A DNA stretch of 64,000 bases, taken from Tritrichomonas musculus. Lineage: Eukaryota; Parabasalia; Tritrichomonadida; Tritrichomonadidae. The translations under genes were made by a program, and so were the position numbers. Below are positions 19,743 through 27,963 of the stretch, piece after piece. The notes beneath the pieces are model-generated. The model saw nothing but the letters and a program-made list of their open reading frames with translations, ran no database searches and was not told the origin of the DNA. The stretch lies in the NCBI GenBank assembly GCA_039105265.1, contig JAPFFF010000002.1, positions 9,300,001-9,364,000 of the forward strand. Direction: 5' to 3'. The number at the start of each line of letters is the position of its first letter. The stretch's first letter is position 1.

Positions 19743-20351
19743 ATGTCAGCACAAAAGATTCCTACTGAACAAAAAATTCCTGTTGATGAGGAAGAATCTG
19801 GTCCTGATTCCATTGAAGACATTTTTGATTCTACGATCGGTTATGCATTATTTAATCTAGACACCCAACTTGTAAACGTACAAAAATCGATATCTCAATT
19901 AGAAAAAATTCTCGAGGAAGCTTGGGATACTCTTCATGACTTATCTCAAAGTTTTTCTGAGAGATTCGGTTCTTTGACTCTATCTCAAATTGTTCAAAAC
20001 ATACAAGAAAACAAAACATTAAAAAATATTGAAAAAAATGAATATATGATTTTAGTTAGGACAGAAAATCATCCTCCAGATCAAGTTGAAATCTTTATTG
20101 CATCACCAAAAATACATTCTTTCCAATCTCATCAAGCAGGAAGATACTCGAAAAAATATGATATCCAAGAGAAATATATGTCAGCTGACTTTTATTCGAA
20201 ACTCCAAGCGGAACTCAAGATTTGTAAATTCATTACTGACTGGAATGATAGGTCAAAATCTTTTTGGTGCAAAAAAGATACTCTCCCTTTGGTTATGAAC
20301 TTGATTAAGATAAAGATTGCTGAATTCCGAAATAGCTCAGGAGAGCAATAA
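19743..20351 (+). CDS. Unknown 202-aa protein (element)
   Basis: The frame is open from 19596, but the ATG at 19743 (MSAQKIPTEQKIPVDEEESG) follows the initiator TTCACTTTTTATTTT and is preferred. It has an acidic N-terminus, a helical middle (LEKILEEAWDTLHDLSQSFS) and a globular C-terminal half. No recognised family. Its 3' end overlaps the convergent gene 20337-20582 by 15 bp, and its stop is TAAAG. Confidence 0.6.
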   Translation: MSAQKIPTEQKIPVDEEESGPDSIEDIFDSTIGYALFNLDTQLVNVQKSISQLEKILEEAWDTLHDLSQSFSERFGSLTLSQIVQNIQENKTLKNIEKNEYMILVRTENHPPDQVEIFIASPKIHSFQSHQAGRYSKKYDIQEKYMSADFYSKLQAELKICKFITDWNDRSKSFWCKKDTLPLVMNLIKIKIAEFRNSSGEQ

Positions 20352-20582
20352 AGCTTCTAATAAAAAGCCTAATTTTTCTAATTCTTTTATCATCATCGCT
20401 TCAAACAAATTTAAAAAAGTTGAGTCATTTTCAATGTAGTCCATGAATGAATTCTCCAAAAAAGGTTCGGCTAAAATTTGTAATTCGGCGATAATTTCCT
20501 CTTTTTTTTGTTCATCATCGGTCAATCTCCAATTTTGGAGGTCTTCGAAGATTTTGCTGATTTTAGAAATTTTTGAAGACAT
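20337..20582 (-). CDS. Small protein (81 aa), unknown
   Basis: MSSKISKISKIFEDLQNWRL begins an all-helical acidic protein ending EKLGFLLEALLLS. Its 3' end overlaps the plus-strand gene by a few codons. It is 35 bp downstream of the helicase start-to-stop block on the same strand. Confidence 0.55.
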   Translation of the reverse strand: MSSKISKISKIFEDLQNWRLTDDEQKKEEIIAELQILAEPFLENSFMDYIENDSTFLNLFEAMMIKELEKLGFLLEALLLS

Positions 20583-20617
20583 TTGAAATAAAATTAAAAA
20601 TAATAAAAAAATTAAGT

Positions 20618-22444
20618 TTATTGATTCGTCTTAAGACGATAATACTTTGTGCCTTGATAATCAAGGATATCACAAAAGACTGATACTATGATTTCGAAAT
20701 TTTGGATATCCTTTGCTTTATAACCATTTTTAGGACACCATTTTCGATATGCTTCATAAGCAGTACTAGCTTGATATCCTCCTTCGAATTTTGATTTCCG
20801 AGATTGAACAAAGAGAGATATTGGATTTCTTGAATAATCAAGAATTCTTTTTTTAGCTTTTGTCATTGGAAGATTTCGCCTTTCCCATCTTGAGATATCA
20901 TTTCGTAAGAAATAAGATAGTAAATGAGAATAAAATTCTTCAGTGAAGGATGACTTTAAATCTCGAAAATATTCTAAATTATTCACTTTTGCAGATGATA
21001 CTTCGGAAACAACAAATCGACGATCTCCTTCTTGAATCAATACAGGAGCAATATTATTTGAGACAAAGATGAAATTTGCATAAATTTGGACCGACTGAGT
21101 ATTTTGATATCTTTTTGTTATTTCTTGAATATTGTCTGTGATAAGAGTTTTGATTTTTTCGAAATCACTTTTCTTGTTTTCAACAAAAGAATTTGTCTCA
21201 TTACAGATGATTAATTTTTTGTTCAAAATAGTATCGTTAAAATTCCCCGAAACAGCTTGTATGGATGTATTTTTCCTGGCAAAATCACCTAATAATTCAC
21301 AAATCACATTCGTGAAAGTTGTCTTTCCTGATCCATGAGGACCTATCAAAATTAATGCAGTTTCTGTTTGTTCATTCGGCTTTTGAAAAACAAAAGATAA
21401 CCAATTTATGATATAAATAGCCAATTGAGAATCTCCTGAACAAATTATTTGATGAATATGATCAATGAAAGGTTGAATAAGAGGCTGAGATATTGACGAA
21501 ACAAGAGGATAATCATATCCTTGAAATATTGAAAAAATGTCTGGGTCAGGAGATAAGAAACAAATCGATTTATACAAAAAATAATTTGGATTCATCCCTG
21601 CCGAATAAATAGAATATCCTGTCAATGATGCAAAAAATTTTATGGATTTGAGTTTTTCAACAAATTCTGATTTTGTAAAATATTGAATTTGGGGCTTTCT
21701 TGAACCTTCAGTATACATTTTCAAAATATATGGCTTTTTTTGTCGAGATTCAATTTGAGCAGCGACTCTTTTGAGATCTGAAATAAATTCCCCAACCCTT
21801 ATTCCAGTCCCTGTTGATTTGATATAATTTTTCTTTCGAAGATCAGAGAATGAAAAAATATCTTTCCCTTCTATTTTGCACAAAGGATTAACTGTATTAT
21901 TGCAATATTGTTCTAAAATATAATTTTTTTGAGGAACAGATAAATGATTAATAATTTTGAAGAACCAAATATTATTTCGTTGAGATTTTCGATTTGATTG
22001 AGAGAATGCAGAATCGATAAATTCTGAATTTTGAGCATTAAACCATTCTAATAAAATAGGTTTTAAAACAGAATGTTTATATGGACCATTCAAAGAATAT
22101 TTCAAAATTTTATTGAAATTCTCTGTTGTTGGTAAGAAAAGATTAAATAAATTGATTATATCAGAAGGAGGAATAAGAATCAAATCTTGTCTGATTTCAA
22201 GATCATTTTCAGAAATTTCTGGTACAAAATAATTTGGGAAAATATTTTGTTTAACTTTATTTTGTTCCAAATTTTCTTCTTCCTCATCAGCAATAAAAGG
22301 ATTTGCATTTTCATTATTTTCTTCTTCTTCTTCAAGATATTGTTGAGATGTTGAAGTTGTTTGAGAAAATCTAATTTGTAAAAAATTTCTCGGTACTGAT
22401 TCGATCGTACCATTTTGAGCTTCGATATATATCGGAGAAGACAT
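20618..22444 (-). CDS. SF3 (D5-like) DNA helicase
   Basis: The ORF opens at 22531, but the ATG at 22444 (MSSPIYIEAQNG) follows TATCATTTTTATTTA and is preferred. Numbered from 22531: Walker A GPHGSGKTT at 397-405, Walker B KLIICNE at 439-445, motif C NFIFVSNN at 486-493, and GDRRF near 502-506 as arginine-finger region. These are the superfamily 3 landmarks found in poxvirus D5, NCLDV and PLV/virophage replication helicases, ring hexamers that unwind viral DNA. The ~380-residue N-terminal half shows no primase motif I can name. It has an acidic linker (EEEEENNEN, DEEEENLEQ). It shares a 95-bp divergent promoter with the 22540 gene. The family call is firm. Confidence 0.92.
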   Translation of the reverse strand: MSSPIYIEAQNGTIESVPRNFLQIRFSQTTSTSQQYLEEEEENNENANPFIADEEEENLEQNKVKQNIFPNYFVPEISENDLEIRQDLILIPPSDIINLFNLFLPTTENFNKILKYSLNGPYKHSVLKPILLEWFNAQNSEFIDSAFSQSNRKSQRNNIWFFKIINHLSVPQKNYILEQYCNNTVNPLCKIEGKDIFSFSDLRKKNYIKSTGTGIRVGEFISDLKRVAAQIESRQKKPYILKMYTEGSRKPQIQYFTKSEFVEKLKSIKFFASLTGYSIYSAGMNPNYFLYKSICFLSPDPDIFSIFQGYDYPLVSSISQPLIQPFIDHIHQIICSGDSQLAIYIINWLSFVFQKPNEQTETALILIGPHGSGKTTFTNVICELLGDFARKNTSIQAVSGNFNDTILNKKLIICNETNSFVENKKSDFEKIKTLITDNIQEITKRYQNTQSVQIYANFIFVSNNIAPVLIQEGDRRFVVSEVSSAKVNNLEYFRDLKSSFTEEFYSHLLSYFLRNDISRWERRNLPMTKAKKRILDYSRNPISLFVQSRKSKFEGGYQASTAYEAYRKWCPKNGYKAKDIQNFEIIVSVFCDILDYQGTKYYRLKTNQ

Positions 22445-22539
22445 TAAATAAAAATGATATGATATTGTATCATCGTCAAGTACCTTTTGGTAAAAGGTGA
22501 AGTGAAAAAATTTTTGAGAACTTGACTTCATTTTTATAC

Positions 22540-23451
22540 ATGTTGGAAAGCCAACCTTGCAGCCAAAAAATTAGGCAAAATTTTTCTCAAGATTTTGGGA
22601 ATCGTTTAAGTCAAGCAAATCTTGATTGGATGGAGGAAGAAGACGAAGAAGAAGAAAATCCAATACCAAATACTCAACAAATGAGAAAAGAATTAATTTC
22701 TGCCGGAATTATTTTACCAAGCTCTCAAGAATTTACAAGTTCTCAAGATGATCAAATCAGATCAAATTTAACAAGTTCTTTTGACGCAGTTGTATCTCCA
22801 CAAACTTTATTGAAAGTTCAAGATATTACAGATCAATTATCAACTTTCAAGATACGACCATCTCAAGAAATGCGAGAATTACCACCTCTCCCAGAAGAAT
22901 GTTCGACTCAAAGAGATGATGAATATTTTGCTAGTCAAACTCCTTATGACTATAATTATGCTCCTTTAGAGAATCAACATATTACCCCAATGATTCAAGT
23001 TTCGATAAATCCTCAAACAAATTATGATGTTGATCAAGAAGATCTTCCGAAAAAAAGAAATGTTCAAGATTGTCGAAAAACAACAAAATTAGCTCAAGAT
23101 GAAAATTTGATAAAAAGACGAGAAAAAAGAAAAAATCAAAAAAGATGGATGATCGAAACAGATTTTGTTCCAGAAATTCGGAAGCCAAGAGAACCTCAGA
23201 CACAATATCAACGAAAGAAAAAGTTTCGAGAAATGAATCAAAATTTTGGTTCTTTTGTCTCTACAATCTCTCCTGATGATTTAGAAGATGGAATGACTAT
23301 GACAGAAATAAGAAGAAAACTCGAAAATTATTTTGATATAGATATCACAAATAATGGAATTGGCAAATTATCAAATTTTCATGACTATTTTGATCGTCGT
23401 AAGAAAAGGTTTGGTGAAAAGTTCGTTTATATTTATTACAAAAGAACTTGA
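22540..23451 (+). CDS. Unknown 303-aa protein divergent from the helicase
   Basis: The ATG at 22540 (MLESQPCSQKIRQNFSQDFG) follows ACTTCATTTTTATAC. The chain is acidic then Ser/Gln-rich, with a basic stretch (KRREKRKNQKR) and a folded C-terminal ~50 residues (MTMTEIRRKLENYFDIDI, FVYIYYKRT) that look like a small winged-helix domain (weak inference). Paired with the helicase across a bidirectional promoter, it may be a replication accessory or DNA-binding protein. The iteron array follows its stop. Confidence 0.6.
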   Translation: MLESQPCSQKIRQNFSQDFGNRLSQANLDWMEEEDEEEENPIPNTQQMRKELISAGIILPSSQEFTSSQDDQIRSNLTSSFDAVVSPQTLLKVQDITDQLSTFKIRPSQEMRELPPLPEECSTQRDDEYFASQTPYDYNYAPLENQHITPMIQVSINPQTNYDVDQEDLPKKRNVQDCRKTTKLAQDENLIKRREKRKNQKRWMIETDFVPEIRKPREPQTQYQRKKKFREMNQNFGSFVSTISPDDLEDGMTMTEIRRKLENYFDIDITNNGIGKLSNFHDYFDRRKKRFGEKFVYIYYKRT

Positions 23452-23483
23452 CGGACAATAAACGTTTTTTTTTCATATCATTT

Positions 23484-23587
23484 GTCTCATTTTTTTTCAG
23501 AGAGTATTCAAATTTTTTTTTCTGAAGTCTTTTTCAAATTAGAATTTTGAGATATTTCACAAAAAGTTTGAGGTCAAAAAATGTTTT
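23484..23587. repeat. Direct repeat flanking the iteron array, left copy
   Basis: About 104 bp (TCTCATTTTTTTTCAGAGAG to GGTCAAAAAATGTTT) recurs nearly unchanged at 23809-23913 in the same orientation, bracketing the iterons. Confidence 0.75.
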
Positions 23588-23610
23588 TTTCAAAAAAAAA
23601 TTGAAATATC

Positions 23611-23757
23611 TTAGAGCGCCACAAAGTATATATTTGAGCGCCACAAAGTATACTTAGAGCGCCACAAAGATGTCTTAGAGCGCCACAAAGACTACCTGAA
23701 GCGCCACAAAGATATACCTGAAGGGTCACAAAGTATACTTAGAGCGCCACAAAGAGG
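23611..23757. repeat. Iteron-like array, seven ~21-bp units
   Basis: Seven tandem units of CTTAGAGCGCCACAAAGTAT type with a conserved GCGCCACAAAG core (one unit reads GGGTCACAAAG); an eighth diverged unit is near 23924 (GAAGCACCACAAAAAG). The array lies beyond the ends of genes, beside the helicase region. This arrangement resembles protein-binding iterons of a replication origin. Confidence 0.75.
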
Positions 23758-23808
23758 AGTCTGCAAGTTTTTATGACCAAATATTGTCTCAGATCACATG
23801 TCTTTTTC

Positions 23809-23913
23809 GTCTCATTTTTTTTTCAGAGAGTATTCAAATTTTTTTTTTCTGAAGTCTTTTTCAAATTAGAATTTTGAGATATTTCACAAAAAGTTTGAGG
23901 TCAAAAAATGTTT
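23809..23913. repeat. Direct repeat flanking the iteron array, right copy
   Basis: Second copy of the 104-bp sequence at 23484-23587, differing by T-run length and few bases. Confidence 0.75.
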
Positions 23914-23973
23914 GATTATATCCTTGAAGCACCACAAAAAGATGAAAGTCAAATTTTTTTTTTATATCATTTT

Positions 23974-24379
23974 TATCTTGGTTAATGGACCAAATACCGG
24001 ACCAAATACCGGACCAATCTTGATCTGGAAAACTTTTATAGAGAGGCGATTTTTTTGATTTTCCCAAATGATCGAAAAATAATTTGATTTTCAGTGAAAA
24101 AATCTTTTTATAAGATTGGTCCCAAGATTGGTTCCAAAACTGGTCCTCCTAAGATCCTATATATTTTATAGCTAAAACCAAGGGTTTTTTGAACAGCTTC
24201 TTTTTGAACCGCTGAATTTTTTTGAGATATTAGAATTTCAAGATTGGTCCAGGACCAGATTTTTGGTCCATTAACCAGGATAAATCAACCCAAAATCGAT
24301 CATTACTGAAAATTTTCAAGATTGGTCCCAAGATTGGTCCCAAAACTGGTCCTTCAAGATTGGTCCATTAACCGGGATA
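23974..24379. repeat. ~0.4-kb intra-element repeat, copy 2
   Basis: Starts TATCTTGGTTAATGGACC and ends GGTCCATTAACCGGGATA, so this copy has inverted ends over its whole 406 bp. An internal 12-bp duplication (AATACCGGACCA) distinguishes it from copy 1. Rich in AAGATTGGTCC. As with copy 1 it separates two convergent genes. Confidence 0.75.
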
Positions 24380-24398
24380 AAAAAAAATAATAATATCT

Positions 24399-26765
24399 TT
24401 ATATTGAGGCTTTTTTCTTTTTCCTTAATTTTGCTTCTTTTTTGTCTGAAGAACTTGACATATTCTTTATTTTTTCCTTCATTTCTTTTTCTAATTTTTC
24501 TTTTTGCTTCTTGAGTGTTTCTTTTTCTAATTTTTCTTTTTGTTTTTTCATCTTTTTCATCTTCTTTAAGAATTGTTTTCTTCTTGAACCAATATCATCG
24601 GAATCACTATCTGATGAATCATCTGATTTTTTACCAAAAAGTTTAGACTTCTTCTTTTTCATTAATTTTTTCATGAGTTCTTTTCGGCGTTTCTTTTTCG
24701 AAGTTGATATATCGTCAGAATCACTATCGGAATCATCAGAATCGTCAACAAGATTAAATTTAACTTTTCCTGTTTCATCATCTTTTTGAATTAAATTTTC
24801 TCCTTGTTTCTTTAACATTTCTTTATCTTGAGGGAGATAATTACTATTATCTATTAAATCATCTATCATTGTTTTTGCTTTCATCATTAAATTTTCTTTT
24901 GCTTCGGGAGTGTCTTCTATTGTATATTCATATTTTGCCAAATCATCAAAAACTTTATCTCTAATTTTATTATATTCTTTCTTCCAATTTGTTTTCGGGA
25001 TATAGTCATTAATATCTGGGAATTCTACTTCTAAAGTTGGTAGATTTTGAACTTCTTGTAAAGTCTGTTTTCGTAAATCATCAACATATTTAGATATATT
25101 TCCATTCTCTATAGATACGGAAGATGTTCTCATTTTTCCTAATTCAGACATCCAATTTTGAATATTTTTCAAAGCTTTATTTCTATTTTTTGTAATACTT
25201 TTCATAGTTTGTTTATTTCCAAAACTATCAAAATCATCTCCATGATGATATCCAAAATCCCATGAACTTTTCTTCGATCTTGGGAATAAATCTTTACCTT
25301 TTATTTTTATCGGCCTTCCATTTTTCATAACAATTTCAGATACTTCAGGTTTGCTTGATGTTGTTGGAGGTAGTTTTGGACTTTTATCTTCTTCCTCTTC
25401 TATTATTTGAACTCTAGCTTTTGGGTATTTTGAAACCATTTCTGTTGTTGTATTTTTTGGTATTGACTCTTCTGATGGTTTATTTTTTGTCTCTGAATCT
25501 GCCGAAGGAGGAGGAGGGATAAAGGAACTTATTTGATATTTTTGTTGAATTTCTTCTTTTTTCTCTTTCAGGAATTTGATTCGATATTTTGTATCTACTA
25601 TTTCTTCTTTTTCATCTTTGATTTCGTCTTCTGTCAGACTCTTATCTTTTTTTATTTCTTCTTTTATTTCGCTTATTTTTTCTTTTTCTTCGTCTTCCAT
25701 TTTCTGAATTTCAGCAACAACTTCTTCTGCTTTTTTTTCAGTTTTCTCTTCTTCTAATTCTTTTATTTTATCTCCGATTTCGGTATTTAAAACTTCTTCT
25801 TTAGCTTTCTCTTCTTTCTCTTCTTTATCTTCTTCCATTTCATCATTTATTTCAAAATCTTCATCGGAAGCAAAATTTTCTAATTTCTTTTTGAATTTCT
25901 TCATTTTTTGTTTGACTTTTGCGATTTCAGGGTCATCTTCTTCTTCTTCAACAATTATTTCTTTTGTATTTGATGCATAATCTGCTCCTTTATCCCATAA
26001 TTTATCTAAAATATCAAATTCTTTTTGATAATTCGATAAGTCTTCTTCAATAAATTGTCTTGTCTTTTCCATTCCGACTTGAGAATCAACATCTTGAGGG
26101 ATAGAGTATCGATTCAAAAAACGACCTTCTGCATAATATTTTTCAAAATTTTGTAGTTCATCTTCTCGTTCAGAAATTAAGTTATCTAAATCATCTAACC
26201 TATCTCGTAATTTTCTTCTGTCATTATCATATTCTTTTTCGAATTTTTCAATTTCTTCTTTTTTGTCTTCTTTTTTGTCTTCCACAACTGACGCTTCTTT
26301 TTTGTCTTCTTCTTCTTCAGAATCACTTTCTGATGATGATGAGGATGATTCATCTGTTTCGTTTGGATATCTTTTAACAGGGAAGTCTTTAGGTTTCATT
26401 TGTATTGGAAATTCACAATCTGTATTCTCATAAGTAGCTAAATCAAAATAAATTCGAGCCTTTTTTCCAATAAAATTTTCATTCCCTTCGACAAAAGGAT
26501 CTAGACATCTCCAACCATAAATTAAGCCATAAACCATATTATCAGTCTCTTTACAAAAATTTTGAATTTTATCAACATCTTCATCAAAAAGAGATCTTCG
26601 ACACCATTGATATGGTATTTTGAATTCAAAAGTAGGACAAGAAACAAATTCCATTTTCGAATCAGAATGAAATTTTAAGACATTTAATTTGATATCACAT
26701 TTCTTCGTATTTTTTACGAGGCCTATCATCGAATTCAAAGGCAATAACCATTCATCTTCAATCAT
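24399..26765 (-). CDS. 788-aa acidic/basic coiled-coil protein with shared N-terminal domain
   Basis: Residues 1-135 (MIEDEWLLPLNSMIGLVKN; NFCKETDNMVYGLIYGWRCL; GKKARIYFDLATYENTDCEF) are related to the N-terminus of the 15292 gene. The remainder is highly charged: Ser/Asp/Glu tracts, long KEEIEKFEKEYDNDRRKLRD-type coiled coils, and a Lys-rich C-terminus (KKMKKMKKQKEKLEKETLKK). The composition suggests a nuclear scaffold or DNA-organising protein, but no family is recognised. It is transcribed towards the 0.4-kb repeat. Confidence 0.75.
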   Translation of the reverse strand: MIEDEWLLPLNSMIGLVKNTKKCDIKLNVLKFHSDSKMEFVSCPTFEFKIPYQWCRRSLFDEDVDKIQNFCKETDNMVYGLIYGWRCLDPFVEGNENFIGKKARIYFDLATYENTDCEFPIQMKPKDFPVKRYPNETDESSSSSSESDSEEEEDKKEASVVEDKKEDKKEEIEKFEKEYDNDRRKLRDRLDDLDNLISEREDELQNFEKYYAEGRFLNRYSIPQDVDSQVGMEKTRQFIEEDLSNYQKEFDILDKLWDKGADYASNTKEIIVEEEEDDPEIAKVKQKMKKFKKKLENFASDEDFEINDEMEEDKEEKEEKAKEEVLNTEIGDKIKELEEEKTEKKAEEVVAEIQKMEDEEKEKISEIKEEIKKDKSLTEDEIKDEKEEIVDTKYRIKFLKEKKEEIQQKYQISSFIPPPPSADSETKNKPSEESIPKNTTTEMVSKYPKARVQIIEEEEDKSPKLPPTTSSKPEVSEIVMKNGRPIKIKGKDLFPRSKKSSWDFGYHHGDDFDSFGNKQTMKSITKNRNKALKNIQNWMSELGKMRTSSVSIENGNISKYVDDLRKQTLQEVQNLPTLEVEFPDINDYIPKTNWKKEYNKIRDKVFDDLAKYEYTIEDTPEAKENLMMKAKTMIDDLIDNSNYLPQDKEMLKKQGENLIQKDDETGKVKFNLVDDSDDSDSDSDDISTSKKKRRKELMKKLMKKKKSKLFGKKSDDSSDSDSDDIGSRRKQFLKKMKKMKKQKEKLEKETLKKQKEKLEKEMKEKIKNMSSSSDKKEAKLRKKKKASI

Positions 26766-26794
26766 TTAGAGTTTTAAAAAAATAATTCTATTCC

Positions 26795-27253
26795 TTATTT
26801 CATCGATATTCTTAATTCTTGAAATAAATCTAGGAAATCTTGTATTTTATCCATCTCTCCAATAACAAATTCCTTATTTTTTTCTTCTTTAATCTTAAAA
26901 CCATTATATGTTAAATAATATGTTCCAAAATCTTGTTTTTTAACAGTAATCCCAAAAACTTCTCCTTTGACTCTTTTTTCAATTTCAATAATCAGAGGAG
27001 GGATTCTCTTAAAATCAGCAATCCAATCTTCGTAATCAACATATCGAAAAGGATATTTTGGAGCCAAAATTATTCGATGAGAGTTTTTATCGATATGAAA
27101 GTCATCACCTATAATTTGATTATCTACTAAGATATCTGTAAATAATAAATTTAATTTTAATAATTTTTGTATTTCGACCATATCTAGAGGAGAATTAAAT
27201 CTTATTTCATAAAATATTGGCAAAATTTGTTTTTCTGGATAGACTTGTTCCAT
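26795..27253 (-). CDS. Unknown 152-aa protein
   Basis: Starts MEQVYPEKQILPIFYEIRFN. A compact, mixed alpha/beta chain without low complexity (RIILAPKYPFRYVDYEDWIA; KGEVFGITVKKQDFGTYYLT). It has no motif that I can assign. It lies 30 bp upstream of the 788-aa gene and diverges from the 27342 gene across about 90 bp. Confidence 0.65.
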   Translation of the reverse strand: MEQVYPEKQILPIFYEIRFNSPLDMVEIQKLLKLNLLFTDILVDNQIIGDDFHIDKNSHRIILAPKYPFRYVDYEDWIADFKRIPPLIIEIEKRVKGEVFGITVKKQDFGTYYLTYNGFKIKEEKNKEFVIGEMDKIQDFLDLFQELRISMK

Positions 27254-27341
27254 TGAAACTTTGTTTTCAAAAAAAGAAATAATTTTTTTATTTTCTCTTT
27301 ATTCAGAACTCATTTAAAAATTTTTTTCCACCACATAAAAA

Positions 27342-27875
27342 ATGATCAAGAAACGAAACGCAAACGCCGGAGTTAATGCAAATGTCTCCCTTGAACCATC
27401 TGCAGCATCTCAATCTACTAATAATTTAACAAATAATATCTTTATTAATAAAAGAGAAGATGGTAAAGAAGATATTGTCATCACAAGAGATATTGAATTA
27501 CAAAAATCTCTTCCAGATGACCCTAATGAATATGATGTTAAATATAAGATTTTAGAGACATATGCAAAAATTTTATTAAATCAAGATAAAGCATTAATAT
27601 CGAATTTAATATTTAAAAATAGTATTATTGTCCCAATTGACGCTTTACAAAATATTATCAAAACAATTTTAGGAAAGAAATGTTCGGTCGAAATTTATAT
27701 TGATGAAGATATCAAATGTTGTGCTTCAAAAGTATCTCCTATCCGAAAAATTGAAGCTATCAAAATCGTTAATGAAGATGGAGAAATGATAACTGACTTT
27801 AAACAAGTTTATAACAAAGAATTTAATGATTTAGTTAATGTTTATCATTTATGTCTAAAATTTGTCGTTGTATAA
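27342..27875 (+). CDS. Unknown 177-aa protein
   Basis: Starts MIKKRNANAGVNANVSLEPS, with a disordered N-terminus rich in Asn/Ser and a folded region from about residue 60 (YKILETYAKILLNQDKALIS; KKCSVEIYIDEDIKCCASKV). No family is recognised. It is the last plus-strand gene before the run of minus-strand structural genes. Confidence 0.65.
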   Translation: MIKKRNANAGVNANVSLEPSAASQSTNNLTNNIFINKREDGKEDIVITRDIELQKSLPDDPNEYDVKYKILETYAKILLNQDKALISNLIFKNSIIVPIDALQNIIKTILGKKCSVEIYIDEDIKCCASKVSPIRKIEAIKIVNEDGEMITDFKQVYNKEFNDLVNVYHLCLKFVVV

Positions 27876-27963
27876 AAAAAAATTTTGTATCGTAAATATG
27901 TTTTTTTTTGTAATTTACAATATTGCTCTTACTTGTTTGATATATAAATGATTTTCTGGAGTT

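Noticed and set aside
23611-23757. CRISPR array
   Set aside because: Repeats are ~21 bp with almost no spacers and the host is eukaryotic. Iterons explain it better.
24442-25757. Plus-strand ORFs rich in Phe/Ser opposite the 788-aa gene
   Set aside because: They are the antisense of Lys/Glu-rich coding sequence.
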